In this document: positions 10,110 to 21,262 of the stretch, piece by piece
Layout of the letters: every line of letters starts with the position of its first letter
Position numbering within the stretch: the stretch's first letter is position 1
Source: Limnephilus marmoratus
Lineage: Eukaryota; Arthropoda; Insecta; Trichoptera; Limnephilidae
Direction of reading: 5' to 3'
DNA: 64,000 nucleotides
Assembly (NCBI GenBank): GCA_917880885.1
Contig: OU862924.1
Coordinates: forward strand, 28,996,465 to 29,060,464
Translations under genes and position numbers: made by a program
The notes under the pieces: generated by a model
Databases searched by the model: none
What the model was told of the DNA's origin: nothing
The model's input: the letters and a program-made list of their open reading frames with translations, nothing else

Positions 10110-11035
10110 AAATATTAATTAATTTATTTATTTATTTACGCCCTTTTACGTGGCTTTTACAAAAGTATGAAATTTACAAATTACACTATGATTAAATAAT
10201 ATATAAATACTATATATTTCTTTATCAAAGAAATATAATTGGTATTTTGCAACGAAATATATAGTATTTTATTGTTATAACTAACTGCCTCAGTAACAGT
10301 ATTTTATATTTGTTTAAAGATAAATTGAAGATATCCACTGACTTGGTATAATTATTTCCCTCCATTAGTATCTTGGGCAAAGAGGAATACATATGGTAGT
10401 TAGTTCCAGAATTTCTACGCTGAAATAAATCCTGACTTCTGGTATTACGTAGTGGAATCCGGAAGCTTATCAATTCAAGCAATACCGTAGGTATTATCAA
10501 CTAAATTATTTAGAATTTTATACAGAAATACCAAAATATAACATTTTAATACACTTTATATTGTTAAAATTTCTAGTTAACCTAGTTATAAATCCCAACA
10601 TTTTTAAGTCATTGTTAGAGATTTCTGTTGTGTGGTTAACAAATGAAAGATTTGATTGAAAAGTGATGCCTAAGTCTTTAATTTGTGTTAATGTCTCGAG
10701 AGTATTGTTATCAATGTTGTAATTAAAGATCACTGGATTTTTTATTCGAGAAAATCTAACTACTTGGCATTTTGAGATATTTAAGTAAAATCTACTTTCA
10801 TTACACCAAATTAACAATCTGTTGATATTTTCTTGAAGAATGTTGCAATGGTAAATATTTTGAATAATTCTAAACATTTTGAAGTCATCAGCAAAAAGTA
10901 AGAAAAATACATCATGAAATATTTTTGTTAGATCATTTATAAACAAGAAAAATAAGTTTGGGCCAAGGTGTGAACCCTGTGGAACTCCACTTGTTGCATA
11001 AATTTTTACGGGGAGGATTTTATTCTAACAGTTTA
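10110..11035 (-). pseudogene. Jockey-superfamily LINE, 5'-truncated with internal deletion
   Basis: The frame from about 11030 reads YATSGVPQGSHLGP, then FINDL and LLFADDFKMF, the reverse transcriptase B and C motifs, and continues to 10518. A second piece at 10500-10225 carries the C-terminal region (FRIPLRNTRSQDLF). The part between them, about 60 codons in the related element at 12420-14735, is lost. Identity to that element is moderate, so it is a sister subfamily. The 3' end has GTAAAAGCC..GGGCGTAAATAAATAAAT, the same tail design as at 14690-14720. Confidence 0.75.
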
Positions 11036-11039
11036 AAGG

Positions 11040-11505
11040 CGCCCATGTCCTAGTAATACTCATACCCTAGTATTACTTTAAGTTCTCTGATTTTTTTTAC
11101 TCATTGAAGAGAAATATGGTTCAGGTGTTAAGTATGGCTGATGGGATGACTTTTACATGAAAATGTTATCGCATTAGTTATTTATATTTAGAAAGAATTT
11201 ATTTGTATAATAAGTGGGAACCAAACTACTTAATCTGTTTCATAAGTCAGGTACGCCGCATACGTCATACATATGTCTGGTACTGTTATATTATCGTGAA
11301 AACAAGCTTATGGGTCCGAGTGGTTAATATTGAGCGATGAATCATCTTAATGCGGAACCTAAAGATAGAGGATTCATTTTCATTCATTCATTTAAGATAG
11401 CCATATTTTCCTATAAATCCAGCTAACCAATTAAGATTATTATTGCATCTATGTTCAATAATTGTAAAAATATAATAACCCCCTCCTATACTGCTCAGGT
11501 TAAAA
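11040..11505. other. No feature recognised
   Basis: AT-rich sequence without supported genes or repeats. Confidence 0.35.
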
Positions 11506-11508
11506 ACT

Positions 11509-11996
11509 TTACTCATAATCATAAATTTTCCAAATCGACAGCTGGATTATGGGTTATGATTTTTTTACGGTAGCAACACTCTGCTTCAAAGCTGAAAAAA
11601 CGCGGTCAATTTGGCACTTCGCGGCGTGGTGCCAACTTCGCGTTTATTCATATGTCAAAATATTATTCGGCGAGATTGTTTTGTGTTTCAAGTTTCAACA
11701 ATAACGAAGAATGGACAACGTTGTAAACATTAATTCGGATGTGTAAACGAAAAGGTGTAGGCGTAACAAGAATTGGGGCGACTCAAAAAAGTTCGCCATT
11801 TCGAAAGTTATACTGCCGTAATACTGAGATACCCCTGGTGATCGGGTGGTTTAAATTTTGACAGCTGCTAATAATCTCGTATAGCGATGGGATAAGAAAA
11901 TGCGCATGCGCGCGACTGTCCCGCCATTATGAGTAACAATTTCATCTAACCCATTCGTATTCTCGTGGTATTATCTTATTTTGCGATTATGGGTAA
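11509..11996. mobile_element. Possible MITE with 12-nt inverted termini
   Basis: TTACTCATAATC (11509-11520) and GATTATGGGTAA (11985-11996) are inverted with one mismatch. Similar termini appear around 9500 and 9744-9803. No coding; the target duplication is unclear. Confidence 0.4.
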
Positions 11997-12334
11997 GGCC
12001 GAAAATATATAAACGTGTGATTCATATAAAATCCTCAAACTGCTTTGACTCGCGTCAATGACTTATTTATGTAGGTACATATACCTACAGAACTTGTTTG
12101 TTGGTTGGTTTTTAGTGATGTCACTGACAACCTCGGCAAAACCTTTAACAAGTACTTAGTACGTATGTTAGTTGTAAATCTCTAACTTTAAGTCACAGTT
12201 GTAGATACCTACATGTGTTTGTCATTTTAAGTCAGCTATTATAAGTCACTAGCTATAAATCTTAGATGTATATCGTATATCACTAGTTATAATTATAATT
12301 CTTAGTTGTAAGCCAGTTTTATTAATTCTATTAT

Positions 12335-12412
12335 ATATTTATTTGCACAGCGCCCTTGAGGTAATTTTTAACGAAAACGGTGCTATATAAATCAGCAAAA
12401 TTTTATAATTAT
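12335..12412 (+). mobile_element. LINE 3' tail fragment
   Basis: GCACAGCGCCCTTGAGGTAA followed by CGGTGCTATATAAATC is the same block as at 18388-18440. The pattern is typical of a LINE 3' terminus. It directly precedes the LINE at 12420. Confidence 0.5.
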
Positions 12413-12419
12413 TAATTGA

Positions 12420-14735
12420 TTCTCTATTCAACATTCATTAATTTTATTAATATGTATATTCTTGTAATTATTTACAATCATCTACTAAGCTAATGAATTT
12501 ATATATTTTCATATCTTTTTTATCCGATGAAAACATTGATGAATCTATAGACCAACTTTATTTAAACTTTTCTAATACTATTGAATCCTATGTACCTTTT
12601 TATACACCGAGAAACTATACCTACCCGGTTTGGTTCTCACCAGAGCTTACTGCCTCTCTTCAACAAAAAAAGAGTCAACACAAAAAATTCAAACACAGCA
12701 AATCCATAAGTGATTATATAATCTTTAGCGAAACCAGGAAAAAATGTAAAGATCTTTCCAAAAAATGTTACAAAAAGTATATAACCTCTATCGAGGATAC
12801 TGCCTTTAAATCCAAAAATCTTTGGAAATTTCTTAAAAAAATAAACAATGAAAACACAGAATACCCGCCAATAATGCAAATGAACGGAACCAGTGTAAAC
12901 AATACACAGGACATTGTAAACCTTTTTTAGGATTTCTTCAAAAATGTTTATGATGAAGAAACCCCAGATGACAAAATACCTGATTACAAATTTAGCAAGA
13001 CTACACACTTAACGCATTGCCATATCACACAAAAACACTGCGAACAGAAATTACTTTCCTTAGACACTGACAAATCCACTGGCCCAGACAACATTCCACC
13101 AATATTCCTCAAAAAATGCTCTAATACATTATCTAAACCACTCACATTATTATTCAACCGTCTCTTGACCCTTGGACACTTTCCAGACCGCTGGAAATCT
13201 AGCTTCATTACACCTATCTACAAAAAAGGAGACGACACTAATATAGCCAATTATCGCCCCATTTGTATACAGTCAGTACTACCTAAGCTTTTTGAATCAC
13301 TGGTCCTTGATGAAATCTATCCCAAATTAATAAAATTAATTGACCAAAAACAGCACGGTTTTATCAAAGGTAGATCTACCGCAACTAATTTAACAATATT
13401 TCAAAATTTCATAAGACAATCTTTTGCAGAAAATAAACAAGTCGACTGCATATATACAGACTTTTCGAAGGCATTTGACAAAGTATCCCATAAACTACTA
13501 ATCCAAAAACTATTTGCTCTAGGAATAAGGGATAACATGCTAAAATGGTTTACTAGCTATTTATTAAATCGTAAACTGTTTGTGAAAATAAAATCATGGA
13601 TGTCGAAAGCTTTCTGGGCTACTAGTGGCCTACCACAAGGTAGTCACCTTGGCCCGGTTTTGTTCCTCATTTTCATCAATGATATAACCAATTGCTTCAA
13701 CGATGTCGAGGTATTGCTCTTTGCTGATGACATCAAGCTATACAAGAAAATAACTGATGTAAATCATTGCCATATACTTCAGTCAAATATTAGTATGTTT
13801 AAAGATTGGTGCGTTCAAAATAATTTATTCTTAAATGTAGAAAAGTGCAAAACCTTGACTTTCTTCAGAAATAAAAATCCTGTTTTATTCGAATATTCCA
13901 TCAATAACACAGCTTTAGAAAGAGTCACGGAAATGAGAGATCTTGGAATTATTTTGGATGAAAAACTAAGTTTCGCTAATCATATCCACCAAATTGTAAA
14001 CATAGGTATGAAAACACTAGGCTTCGTACTAAGAACAACCAAAAACTTTAATTCCATACAAGTCATTAAATTATTATATGTATCTCTAGTTAGAAGTCTA
14101 ATGGAATATAACTCGGTAGTTTGGTCTCCATCTTACAAAATTCACATTAATAACATTGAGCGAATACAAAAAAAATTTCTGAGTTTTATAAATTTTAAAT
14201 TAAATATCCCACTAGAAGACTTGAAATATAATTTATTATTAAATGTTTTAAAAATACACACACTAGAAGACAGACGTAAAATAAACGACTTAACATTTTT
14301 ATTCAAAATACTTAACTCTAAATTTGACTGTTGCGAACTACTGCAACTCATAAACTTACGAATACCGACAGTAACTACACGACAAAATACACTATTCTAC
14401 TGTAGCATTCATAAGTGGAACTACATTGCCCACTCTCCAATACAACGATTTCACACTATGGGAAATCAGTACTTAAGTGATATTGACATATTTGACATAA
14501 ACTTGGCGAAATTTGTTGATCTTTTAAAAAACTTATTATTCCAAAACTATTCCTAAACCTATCTGTTTTTCTGAAAACCCTGTATTTTTGTATTTTTATG
14601 ACTTGTGTGCTTTTTTATCAAATTTTATTTTTATTATTCTGTATATGTTAAATAATCTGTCATGAATCATTTGTACTACCAAAATGTAAAAGCCCATTGG
14701 GCGTTAAATAAATAAATAATAAAAAAATAAAAATA
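12420..14735 (+). pseudogene. Jockey-superfamily LINE, polymerase nearly intact, 5'-truncated
   Basis: The longest LINE of the window. A single frame runs from upstream of 12493 to the stop at 14554-14556, broken only by TAG at 12928-12930 in a NLF-x-DFF context. It holds the linker after the missing endonuclease, then the polymerase: FITPIYKKGD, YRPICIQSVLPK, QHGFIKGRST, a TDFSKAFDKVSH block, GLPQGSHLGP and LLFADDIKLY (catalytic FADD near 13722), followed by the C-terminal region. The apurinic-type endonuclease and ORF1 are absent by 5' truncation. The 170-nt 3' UTR ends in GTAAAAGCCCATTGGGCG and a TAAA repeat. With one stop and otherwise intact motifs it is the least decayed LINE here. Confidence 0.9.
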
Positions 14736-15029
14736 AAAATATCGTTAACCTAAAGAACTCAATCAGAATGTCTGATGACATGTTTAACGTCATTGAAATA
14801 TAAAGTAAAGAGCAGGGATTCTAAATGGGAACCTGGAAGTAACCCCGAGGGATGGTTATTTTCTGTGACATGTAACGTTTTAATGCAATAGCTTGACATT
14901 TAATTTTTAATGTAAGAAGTGAACCCTCTGGGAAAATTTCCACTTACATTATCTTTTTCAGTTTGTTTAATAGTGTATTATAATTTATATTGTAGAAAGC
15001 ATTAGAAAAATCAGTAAAGATAGTCAATC

Positions 15030-15368
15030 TAACAATTTGGGAGGCGGGAATGGGTACCGCCGCCCAGGGAACCTTTATTGGATAACCAACACATCTGCCA
15101 TAGGTCACCCCAAGTGGTTCGGTGATTTAGCAGGAGTGCCCGGGTTCATGGGGTGAGGTTTGTCTAGGTCTTGGAGGCGGATGACCAGGACACACTGAAC
15201 CCCAGATTCCCACCCACCCCGTAAACCCTTTTCCTTCCCAGAACTCTCCTCTCCTTTCTTTCCTTAAAAAAAAAACCTCCACACAGTATCCCCAAAGATG
15301 ACATAGGCCCTGAGGGAAATTATTTTCCTCAGGGCCTCCTGTGTGGAGCTCATGTAAAAAAAAAACTG
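15030..15368 (+). mobile_element. SINE-like element E1, internally shortened
   Basis: It begins with TTGGGAGGCGGGAATGGGTA, has CACCCCAAGTGGTTCGG and GGGTTCATGGGGTGA, and lacks about 130 nt of the middle part present at 3544-4022. It ends in GTGTGGAGCTCATG and an A-run at 15356-15365. Confidence 0.7.
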
Positions 15369-15528
15369 TTTCTTTTTGTCCATACAATTCAGATGAAAAT
15401 CAGTGCTGTCCCAAGTTCTACTCAACAGATTTGCCTTGAAAAAACAGTGTTGTTGTTGGGGTTTGATAAAATTGGGATAGGGGCAAATGCGTCCTAAGTG
15501 GCAAATGCGTCAATTATTAAAGATCCTT

Positions 15529-15952
15529 TGGGGGCCATCCATAATTACGTCACACGAATTTCATGATATTTTGACGCACCCCCCCTCCCGTCCCTGTCAC
15601 ACATCGTCACATTTGTGAGACATCCTCCCCCAAGCGTGATGTCACATATTTTGCAATTTAACATGTAAAAATAATAGTTGATAATATTTATAAGTTTTTC
15701 TCAACACTTAATACCGTCACGGTCATATTTACCACAACCCACAACGGAGGGTGCATAGCGGGATACATCGACGGGGGGGCGTAACGGGAAACCAGCAATG
15801 GGATAGGGAAAATATTTTTGTGGCAGTCGCATGTTTCGCAGTCGTTTTGTGCATGTGACGTCACAAAGTTGATGACTCCCCATACCCCTTGTCACACTTC
15901 TCTACTCCCCTCCCCCCCTTAAGGAGTGGCGAAATTTATGGATGGACCCTTA
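15529..15952. mobile_element. MITE with CCATCCATAA-type inverted termini
   Basis: GGGGGCCATCCATAATTACG at the left and AATTTATGGATGGACCCTT at the right are inverted. The interior has G/C homopolymer runs and GTCACA blocks facing each other, a widespread arthropod MITE pattern. No coding. Confidence 0.65.
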
Positions 15953-15959
15953 CATGAAA

Positions 15960-16676
15960 TTTATTTTTTTATGAATTAAGGAACTTTGAATTGACGTATT
16001 TCCCCACAAGATGCACTTACCCAAACTGATCTATTTTTTATTACTTAAAATTTTCAATATTGTTCTGAAATAAGAAACCAGAGAAATATTCGTCAATATA
16101 CGAGATTAGTACCTAGTATGTATGTCATTAGCTAATGTATAAAACATTTTAGTATGCCGTAAATCTGCATGAGAGAGAAGTAATAAAATTTCCCTTGGGA
16201 AATATTTTATTATTGGCATTTATTTAGATTTGCTCGAAAGCTCTGAAAGCTCGTCATAAACCGCTTACAAATCATCAGGCGACATAAAGTTATAACGGCT
16301 CTTTGGTGATAAAATCCGATTTCATGGGTTTATTTACTTATGCGAAGGTTATAATTCTACCTGTTAGAATAATAAATTATTAATCATAATTAATTCTACA
16401 CACATACATGTCATACATATATTGTTAGATGGAAAAAGGAATGCTTAATCGCCCTAAAGGAAATACCAGATCAAATACCTATATACAACATTTAAATCTC
16501 TTTGCTAATAATGCCCTAAGACAAAGAGATATTAATATTTTCCACTGTACTCATTAGACATGTAAAATAAAATTAACTTTACAACTTACTATTATTTATT
16601 TATTGTTAATTTTAATTTTAATTTATTATTTTTTTGTTTGTATGAAGCGGATACTTTGTGACGTGACATTATTAAT
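15960..16676. other. No feature recognised
   Basis: AT-rich. A short frame around 16431-16558 behind a weak acceptor was considered but is not supportable. Confidence 0.35.
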
Positions 16677-16723
16677 TTAAAATAAAACAATAACTTTGTA
16701 CACACCACTTTTATTTTTTATAC

Positions 16724-16772
16724 TTTATGCCGACCGGGTTTCGCTACAACCGTAGCTTCATCAGGGCAGTAT
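16724..16772 (-). ncRNA. Hammerhead ribozyme, complete core
   Basis: On the minus strand stem I 5' TGCC, CTGATGA (16764-16758), stem II GCTAC-GGTT-GTAGC, GAAAC (16742-16738), a short stem III and the cleavage triplet GTC followed by GGCA, which pairs with TGCC. All conserved core residues are present. Confidence 0.75.
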
Positions 16773-16952
16773 AATGCTCTACTAACATTAGGTTACATGT
16801 GTGTTATAATATATAATTTACCAAAAATGGGTTGGACTCGTCAAGTGAAGGAGGAAGAAGGCATAGATGGAGAGATCACTTGACAAGTCCAGCCCATTTT
16901 TGGTAAATTATATATTATAGCACACATGCAACCTAATGTTAGTAGGGTATTA

Positions 16953-17001
16953 TACTGCTCTGATGAAGCTACGGTTGTAGTGAAACCCAATAGGCATAAA
17001 G
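16953..17001 (+). ncRNA. Hammerhead ribozyme, decayed
   Basis: The mirror copy keeps CTGATGA (16960-16966), stem II and GAAAC, but the cleavage region GTC-GGCA has become ATA-GGCA. It is expected to be inactive. Confidence 0.65.
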
Positions 17002-17209
17002 TATAAAAAATAAAAGTGGTGTTTACAAAGTTATTGTTTTATTTTAAATTATTCATTTTTCCTTATACTTTGTATTTTTATAATTTTTAATGGCTACTTG
17101 ATTTCTAATCTGAAACCTTAAGAACATTTTTGTACGTGGAACTTTGCTGGTTTATTTCACCATTAGATGTAAAATAATTTTTATATAACTGTACGCTTCC
17201 TGAAAAAAA

Positions 17210-17532
17210 TCCCTTTTTTAATTAACTCCACGCTGGAGGCCTTGTGGAAAACAATTTCCCTCAGTGCCTATGTCATCTTTGGGGATGCTACGTGAAGAGT
17301 CTTTTTAAAAGGTCTCTCTCAACCAGTCTCTCCCGAACCGGCCCGCCACGCAGCAGGTGAGCAAACGCATGCGCCGCCAAGACCCAGACAAGACTTCACA
17401 CCGTGAACCCGGGCACCCCTGCTAAGTCAACAAACGTAGTGAACCACTTGGGGTGACCTATGGAAGGGATGTTGGTTACCCAGTAAATGGTTCCTGCGGC
17501 GGTGGTACTCATATACGCCTCCCAAATTGTTC
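17210..17532 (-). mobile_element. SINE-like element E1, internally shortened
   Basis: Reads on the minus strand from CAATTTGGGAGGCG near 17530 through CACCCCAAGTGGTTCAC and TTCACGGTGTGAAG to the palindromic 3' end and a T-run (A-tail) at about 17212. The centre is deleted. Confidence 0.65.
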
Positions 17533-17554
17533 TGCTCTCTTCCTCCCCTAGTTC

Positions 17555-17665
17555 TATCGTGATTTATTTTTGGGGCATTATGCCGTGTTGCACTACTTCC
17601 TTCTTTAGCCAACGTTTCGGATAGCGTTACAGTGTCCATGTGCAGATGTGTGTGTAATCGACGTA
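17555..17665 (-). repeat. Penelope-type flank, second family
   Basis: On the minus strand GACACTGTAACGCTATCCG then AAACGTTGGCTAAAGAAGGA and GCAACACGGCATAATGCCCC. The same block occurs at 27110-27185 (minus) and 33600-33665 (plus); a short piece is at 23385-23450. It contains a hammerhead-like core but the cleavage side does not fit well. Confidence 0.45.
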
Positions 17666-17669
17666 ATTG

Positions 17670-18078
17670 ATGGATAAAAATATGCAAGACCTCTTGTGCG
17701 ATGCCAACACGTACATATAAGAAGATTAAAAACAATCCTACCAAAAGATTTACCTAAAGACAAGGGAACTAGTCAAAGCTTCCAGCATCAGGAAAGATGA
17801 TCGGTATCTAATTGTAAAAGACTCCTCCAGAACTCCTACCCTGTACGGCCTTCAAAAAATCCATAAAAAAGAGATCCCCATGAGACCGGTAGTCAGCGCT
17901 ATTGGTGTACCTATTACATTCTTTCACAATACCTCTAGGGATAAGGTACTACAGATGGAAAGCGAAAAAACTGAATTGTTGATTAAGGAGGTGAGGAGAG
18001 TTCGTAAAGGTCAAAGTTATTCATCCAGTCGACTGCAGTTATTAGTTTACTACAAAAGTCCCTCCGGGAACTGCTAAA
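17670..18078 (+). pseudogene. Penelope-like reverse transcriptase fragment
   Basis: A frame from about 17757 reads RKDDRYLIVKDSS, then TPTLYGLQKIHKKEIPMRPV followed by VSAIG. 'LYGLPKIHK..PLRPIVSxIGxP' is the diagnostic motif of Penelope-like reverse transcriptases. Upstream, YKKIKNNPTKRF and DLLCDANTY are readable in other frames, so at least two frameshifts precede it. The palm motifs are missing. It lies beside a second-family Penelope-type flank. Confidence 0.75.
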
Positions 18079-18089
18079 ACTGTTGTTTT

Positions 18090-18365
18090 GATGTGTGAGA
18101 CTAAATACATAAGAGTACAATGCTATTGCACTACCTCTATTAAGACTGCAATTCGATTGAGTCCGCAGCAGGACTATTATTTGTAGCTAATTCTTATTTC
18201 TAGGTTCAAATGTTGAAGCAAAGGGAGTAATTATATATATTCCGATAATCTTGAAATACGTACTTATAAAAAGATATTTAATTTAATTTATTGGGGGGCT
18301 AGAATTCCAATAATCCATGCGCTTGGTAGCTGCAAGACGAGTTGTTTTTTAGACTCCTACATAGT
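18090..18365. other. No feature recognised
   Basis: Unremarkable AT-rich sequence between the Penelope fragment and a LINE tail. Confidence 0.3.
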
Positions 18366-18369
18366 TAAG

Positions 18370-18460
18370 TAAAATCCATGCTAATTTGTACAGCGCTCTT
18401 GAGGCGATTTTTCGTAAAAACAGTGCTGTATAAGTTGTCCAAACTTATTATTATTTTATT
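18370..18460 (+). mobile_element. LINE 3' tail fragment
   Basis: TGTACAGCGCTCTTGAGGCG with CAGTGCTGTATAAGTTG then an ATT repeat; the same tail family as 12335-12412. Confidence 0.5.
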
Positions 18461-18464
18461 ATCC

Positions 18465-18870
18465 ACATTCTGACCAACACATAATTCAGAGTAATTAAGG
18501 CCCTATATGTACATCACACACAAGCAGCCACAGGGACTGCACCGAATGTACCCTGTAAGTACCCTGGCAGTTTAATAGGGCCACAACGAGACGAACTACA
18601 AATATGTAGGATTATTGTATAATAAACTTTACATCAATTTAAAAATACGATTGTCTTGGGATATAAAAAAAGAATGTCAAATGTTGAGCCCGTGGCTTCG
18701 GTTGAGAAATTGCGACGATTTAAAACATCTAAAAACCAATTTGCTGGGACTCGAAAATAGCATTTATTTAAAACGGTTTATAGGATAACCGTCAACGCTG
18801 TATGTCGAACAAGATTGAAAATTAAGGTAAAGTACCAGGACGAAATGTGGATTAATTATGGTTATAACAA
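18465..18870. other. No feature recognised
   Basis: No supported frame or repeat copy. Confidence 0.3.
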
Positions 18871-18874
18871 TGTA

Positions 18875-18925
18875 TATTTATTTATTTTATTTTACGCCTA
18901 GAGGACTTTTACATAATAAATAAAG
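18875..18925 (-). mobile_element. LINE 3' tail fragment
   Basis: On the minus strand GTAAAAGTCCTCTAGGCG then a TAAA repeat, the tail design of the LINEs at 10110 and 14690. Confidence 0.5.
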
Positions 18926-18989
18926 CAATAATATAAATAAAGTAAGAAATAAAAAATTGCATGAATGAAATTAAAATATAAGCAACAAA

Positions 18990-19605
18990 ATTTTAAAGTA
19001 CAGTGAGATATAATGTATAATGTATAAATTAGTTAACAATAATATTCAATGCCCAGAGTTGCTAAATAAAATTCAATTTAATGTACCTGCGCGTACAACA
19101 CGCTCTTCTGTCCTGTTCAGGGTTGATCAATGCAAAACAAACTGTAAGCAAAATTCTTGTCTGAACAGACTATGCAATAGTTACAATAGCATATTATCCA
19201 AGGTGGACATTTTCAATTCTGAACCTACCAAATATAAGGGGTACATAAAAGAGTATTTCTCTGATGTTTCATGAATATGTTATGTGTCTATGTTTCTATC
19301 GTTTATCTTTAATTCTGTTATGATTTGATTTATATGTACAACCTGGCTTCTTATGGTTACCAATGCATTGACATTTTTATGTTTTATGTAAATTTTAGTT
19401 TTATATACTTAATCTTTTGTTTTATAAAATTTTTGATCTCATACTGCTTTATTATAAATTTATTATTTAATTTTTTTTATTATGCTGTTTATCAGAGGTA
19501 AAGTCACATGGAGGAAATCCATAATTGGTTTTATTTTGGCTATACAAACATGTACAAACTGGAAAAATGTAAACTGTCGATTTCCCGAAAATAAATAAAT
19601 AAATA
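18990..19605 (+). pseudogene. Jockey-superfamily LINE 3' end
   Basis: The 84-codon frame 19020-19274 (PARTTRSSVLFR, then DIFNSEPTKYK) corresponds to the C-terminal tail after the polymerase in Jockey-type proteins. The 3' UTR contains GAGGAAATCCATAATTGG, TTTTATTTTGGCT and an AAATAAATAAAT tail at 19590-19605. A related tail is at 55368-55400. Confidence 0.6.
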
Positions 19606-19609
19606 ATAA

Positions 19610-20190
19610 TTTAGCAATATGCGTTATGTTTAGATATTTTATTCAGAGGGTTTGACAGTTTACAGGCCTTGCCACGTCTGTAAACTGGATGCGTGTGTTG
19701 TGGAGGTTTTCAATAATAACTCTTGATAGTCAAATATATTTACATTGAAACTGTAAGTAAGCACAGATTTAATAATTATCTCGCTTAGAGAAAAAGCAGG
19801 TGGATGGAACGAACGTTGAAACCGGAATAAATTTGCATTATCATGCACTCGGCCGGAGAGCGGTGCCCGGTGATACCAGTGTATAAAATCGGATTTGAAT
19901 AATATTTTCCTGGTTGTTCGTTGCTCGGCTACAATAACAAAAAGTTACAAAGGGGAAAACATTTTGAAGCAGTGGAGGTAATCCACCTCTTACCCGCCCT
20001 GGTATAAGTAACTGATGGTTACTCCTTCAAGGCTCTCGCAAGATTCTAATTTTTTGATTAAACGAAGCTACATTTATTTATTTTGAACGAATCTAGACCT
20101 CCAGTGTCCATGCATACGTTGTTAGTTAGCCTAGCCGGTGTAGCATTCACCAAGGGGAAGAAAATAGCCTTCCTTGATTTACGAAGGTTT
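19610..20190. other. No feature recognised
   Basis: No supported gene, exon or repeat. Confidence 0.3.
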
Positions 20191-20194
20191 TTTC

Positions 20195-20580
20195 AATTTG
20201 GGAGGCGGGTATGGGTACCGCCGCCCCGGAAACCATTTATTAGATAACCAAATGCCATAGGTCACCCCCAGTGGTTCGCTACGTTTGGTGACTATCACGG
20301 GTTCATGGGATTAGGTTTGTGTGCGTCTTGGCGGCAGATGCTTTCGCCCACCTACTGCGTGGCGGCCGGTTCGGGAGAGACTGTTTGAGGGTATCCTTTT
20401 GACCACTCCAACCGGATTCTCTTGATCCATCGCCCTGCACTGCAGTGAACACATCGCCTTGCATCGCAATGGGAGAGATGGATTCCTCAAACCTTTTTCA
20501 TTCCCAGAACTTCCACTCCTTTCTTTCCTCAAAACACCCTCCATACAGCATCTTCAAACTAGAATACATAGACTTCGGTC
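20195..20580 (+). mobile_element. SINE-like element E1
   Basis: Begins CAATTTGGGAGGCGGGTATG, includes the CACCTACTGCGTGGCGGCC middle portion, and ends at the TCCATACAGCATCTTCAAAC block; the A-tail is lost. Frames on either strand are not conserved in other copies. Confidence 0.65.
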
Positions 20581-20589
20581 GGTCACTAG

Positions 20590-21260
20590 TAATAACCATG
20601 AGACATGCGTAGAGTATAAGTGTGTCCGTGTATATCTGGACGATGATCTACAAAAATGAAACGATGTTTTGTATTCTTCAATCCCGTCGTATTTATGGGG
20701 TAAGTTGGACCTTAAATTAACACTTTTAGTAGGTAAAAATGTTTGTACTAATTAAAAAAATGGAATTTAGGTACAAAAATTGTTTGTTTTTTCACTTGTT
20801 CTTATTATCGTGTGGAATCCAGAGCCCAAATTAAAGTTGCTATAATTCACTCGTATACTTGTAAAATATTACGTTGTACAGAAAAAGATCGAAATTCATC
20901 TTCGTCGACATCCCGGAGCTTTTGGAATTGCCCTAGCCCGAAGGTGACAAGCTTTTAGGGGAACTTAATGAGTTATGAGGTTTTTCGATGGAGACCGAAT
21001 TAATTAAAATGTTTATTTATTTAAATTTAATGAGCGAAACCTCAAATAGTAATGCTTAAAATGAAGTCGACATTAATGACGACCCTGCGGAGAACCGCCC
21101 CGGCAAAGCTAAGGTCCGGGATTCGATTTCTAGAAGTGACCCTATCTTTTTTCTAATTTTACTGTTTCAAATTGTCGATTGAGAGTCGCTAATATTTTCT
21201 TCATTCATTAAAATGTGTTTGGTAGCAAAATATTTTATTTATTTTGACAAAACAAGTTTT
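20590..21260. other. No feature recognised
   Basis: AT-rich. A GGGATTCGATTTC string near 21118 resembles a tRNA T-arm but no cloverleaf can be built. Confidence 0.3.
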
Positions 21261-21262
21261 CA

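Larger units (their letters stand above)
16677..17048. repeat. Long inverted repeat of Penelope-type pseudo-LTR
   Basis: Arms of about 170 nt (16677-16847 and 16877-17048) are nearly complementary across a 29-nt centre. Each arm contains one hammerhead motif, with 5' ends toward the centre. The arms end at TAAAATAAAACAATAACTTT and its complement. Confidence 0.85.

Noticed and set aside
16431..16558. Possible short terminal exon after TATATTGTTAG, followed by AATAAA
   Set aside because: Pyrimidine tract is weak and two different frames look equally plausible; no family match.
21095..21130. tRNA T-arm-like string GGGATTCGATTTC
   Set aside because: No matching acceptor, D or anticodon arms.
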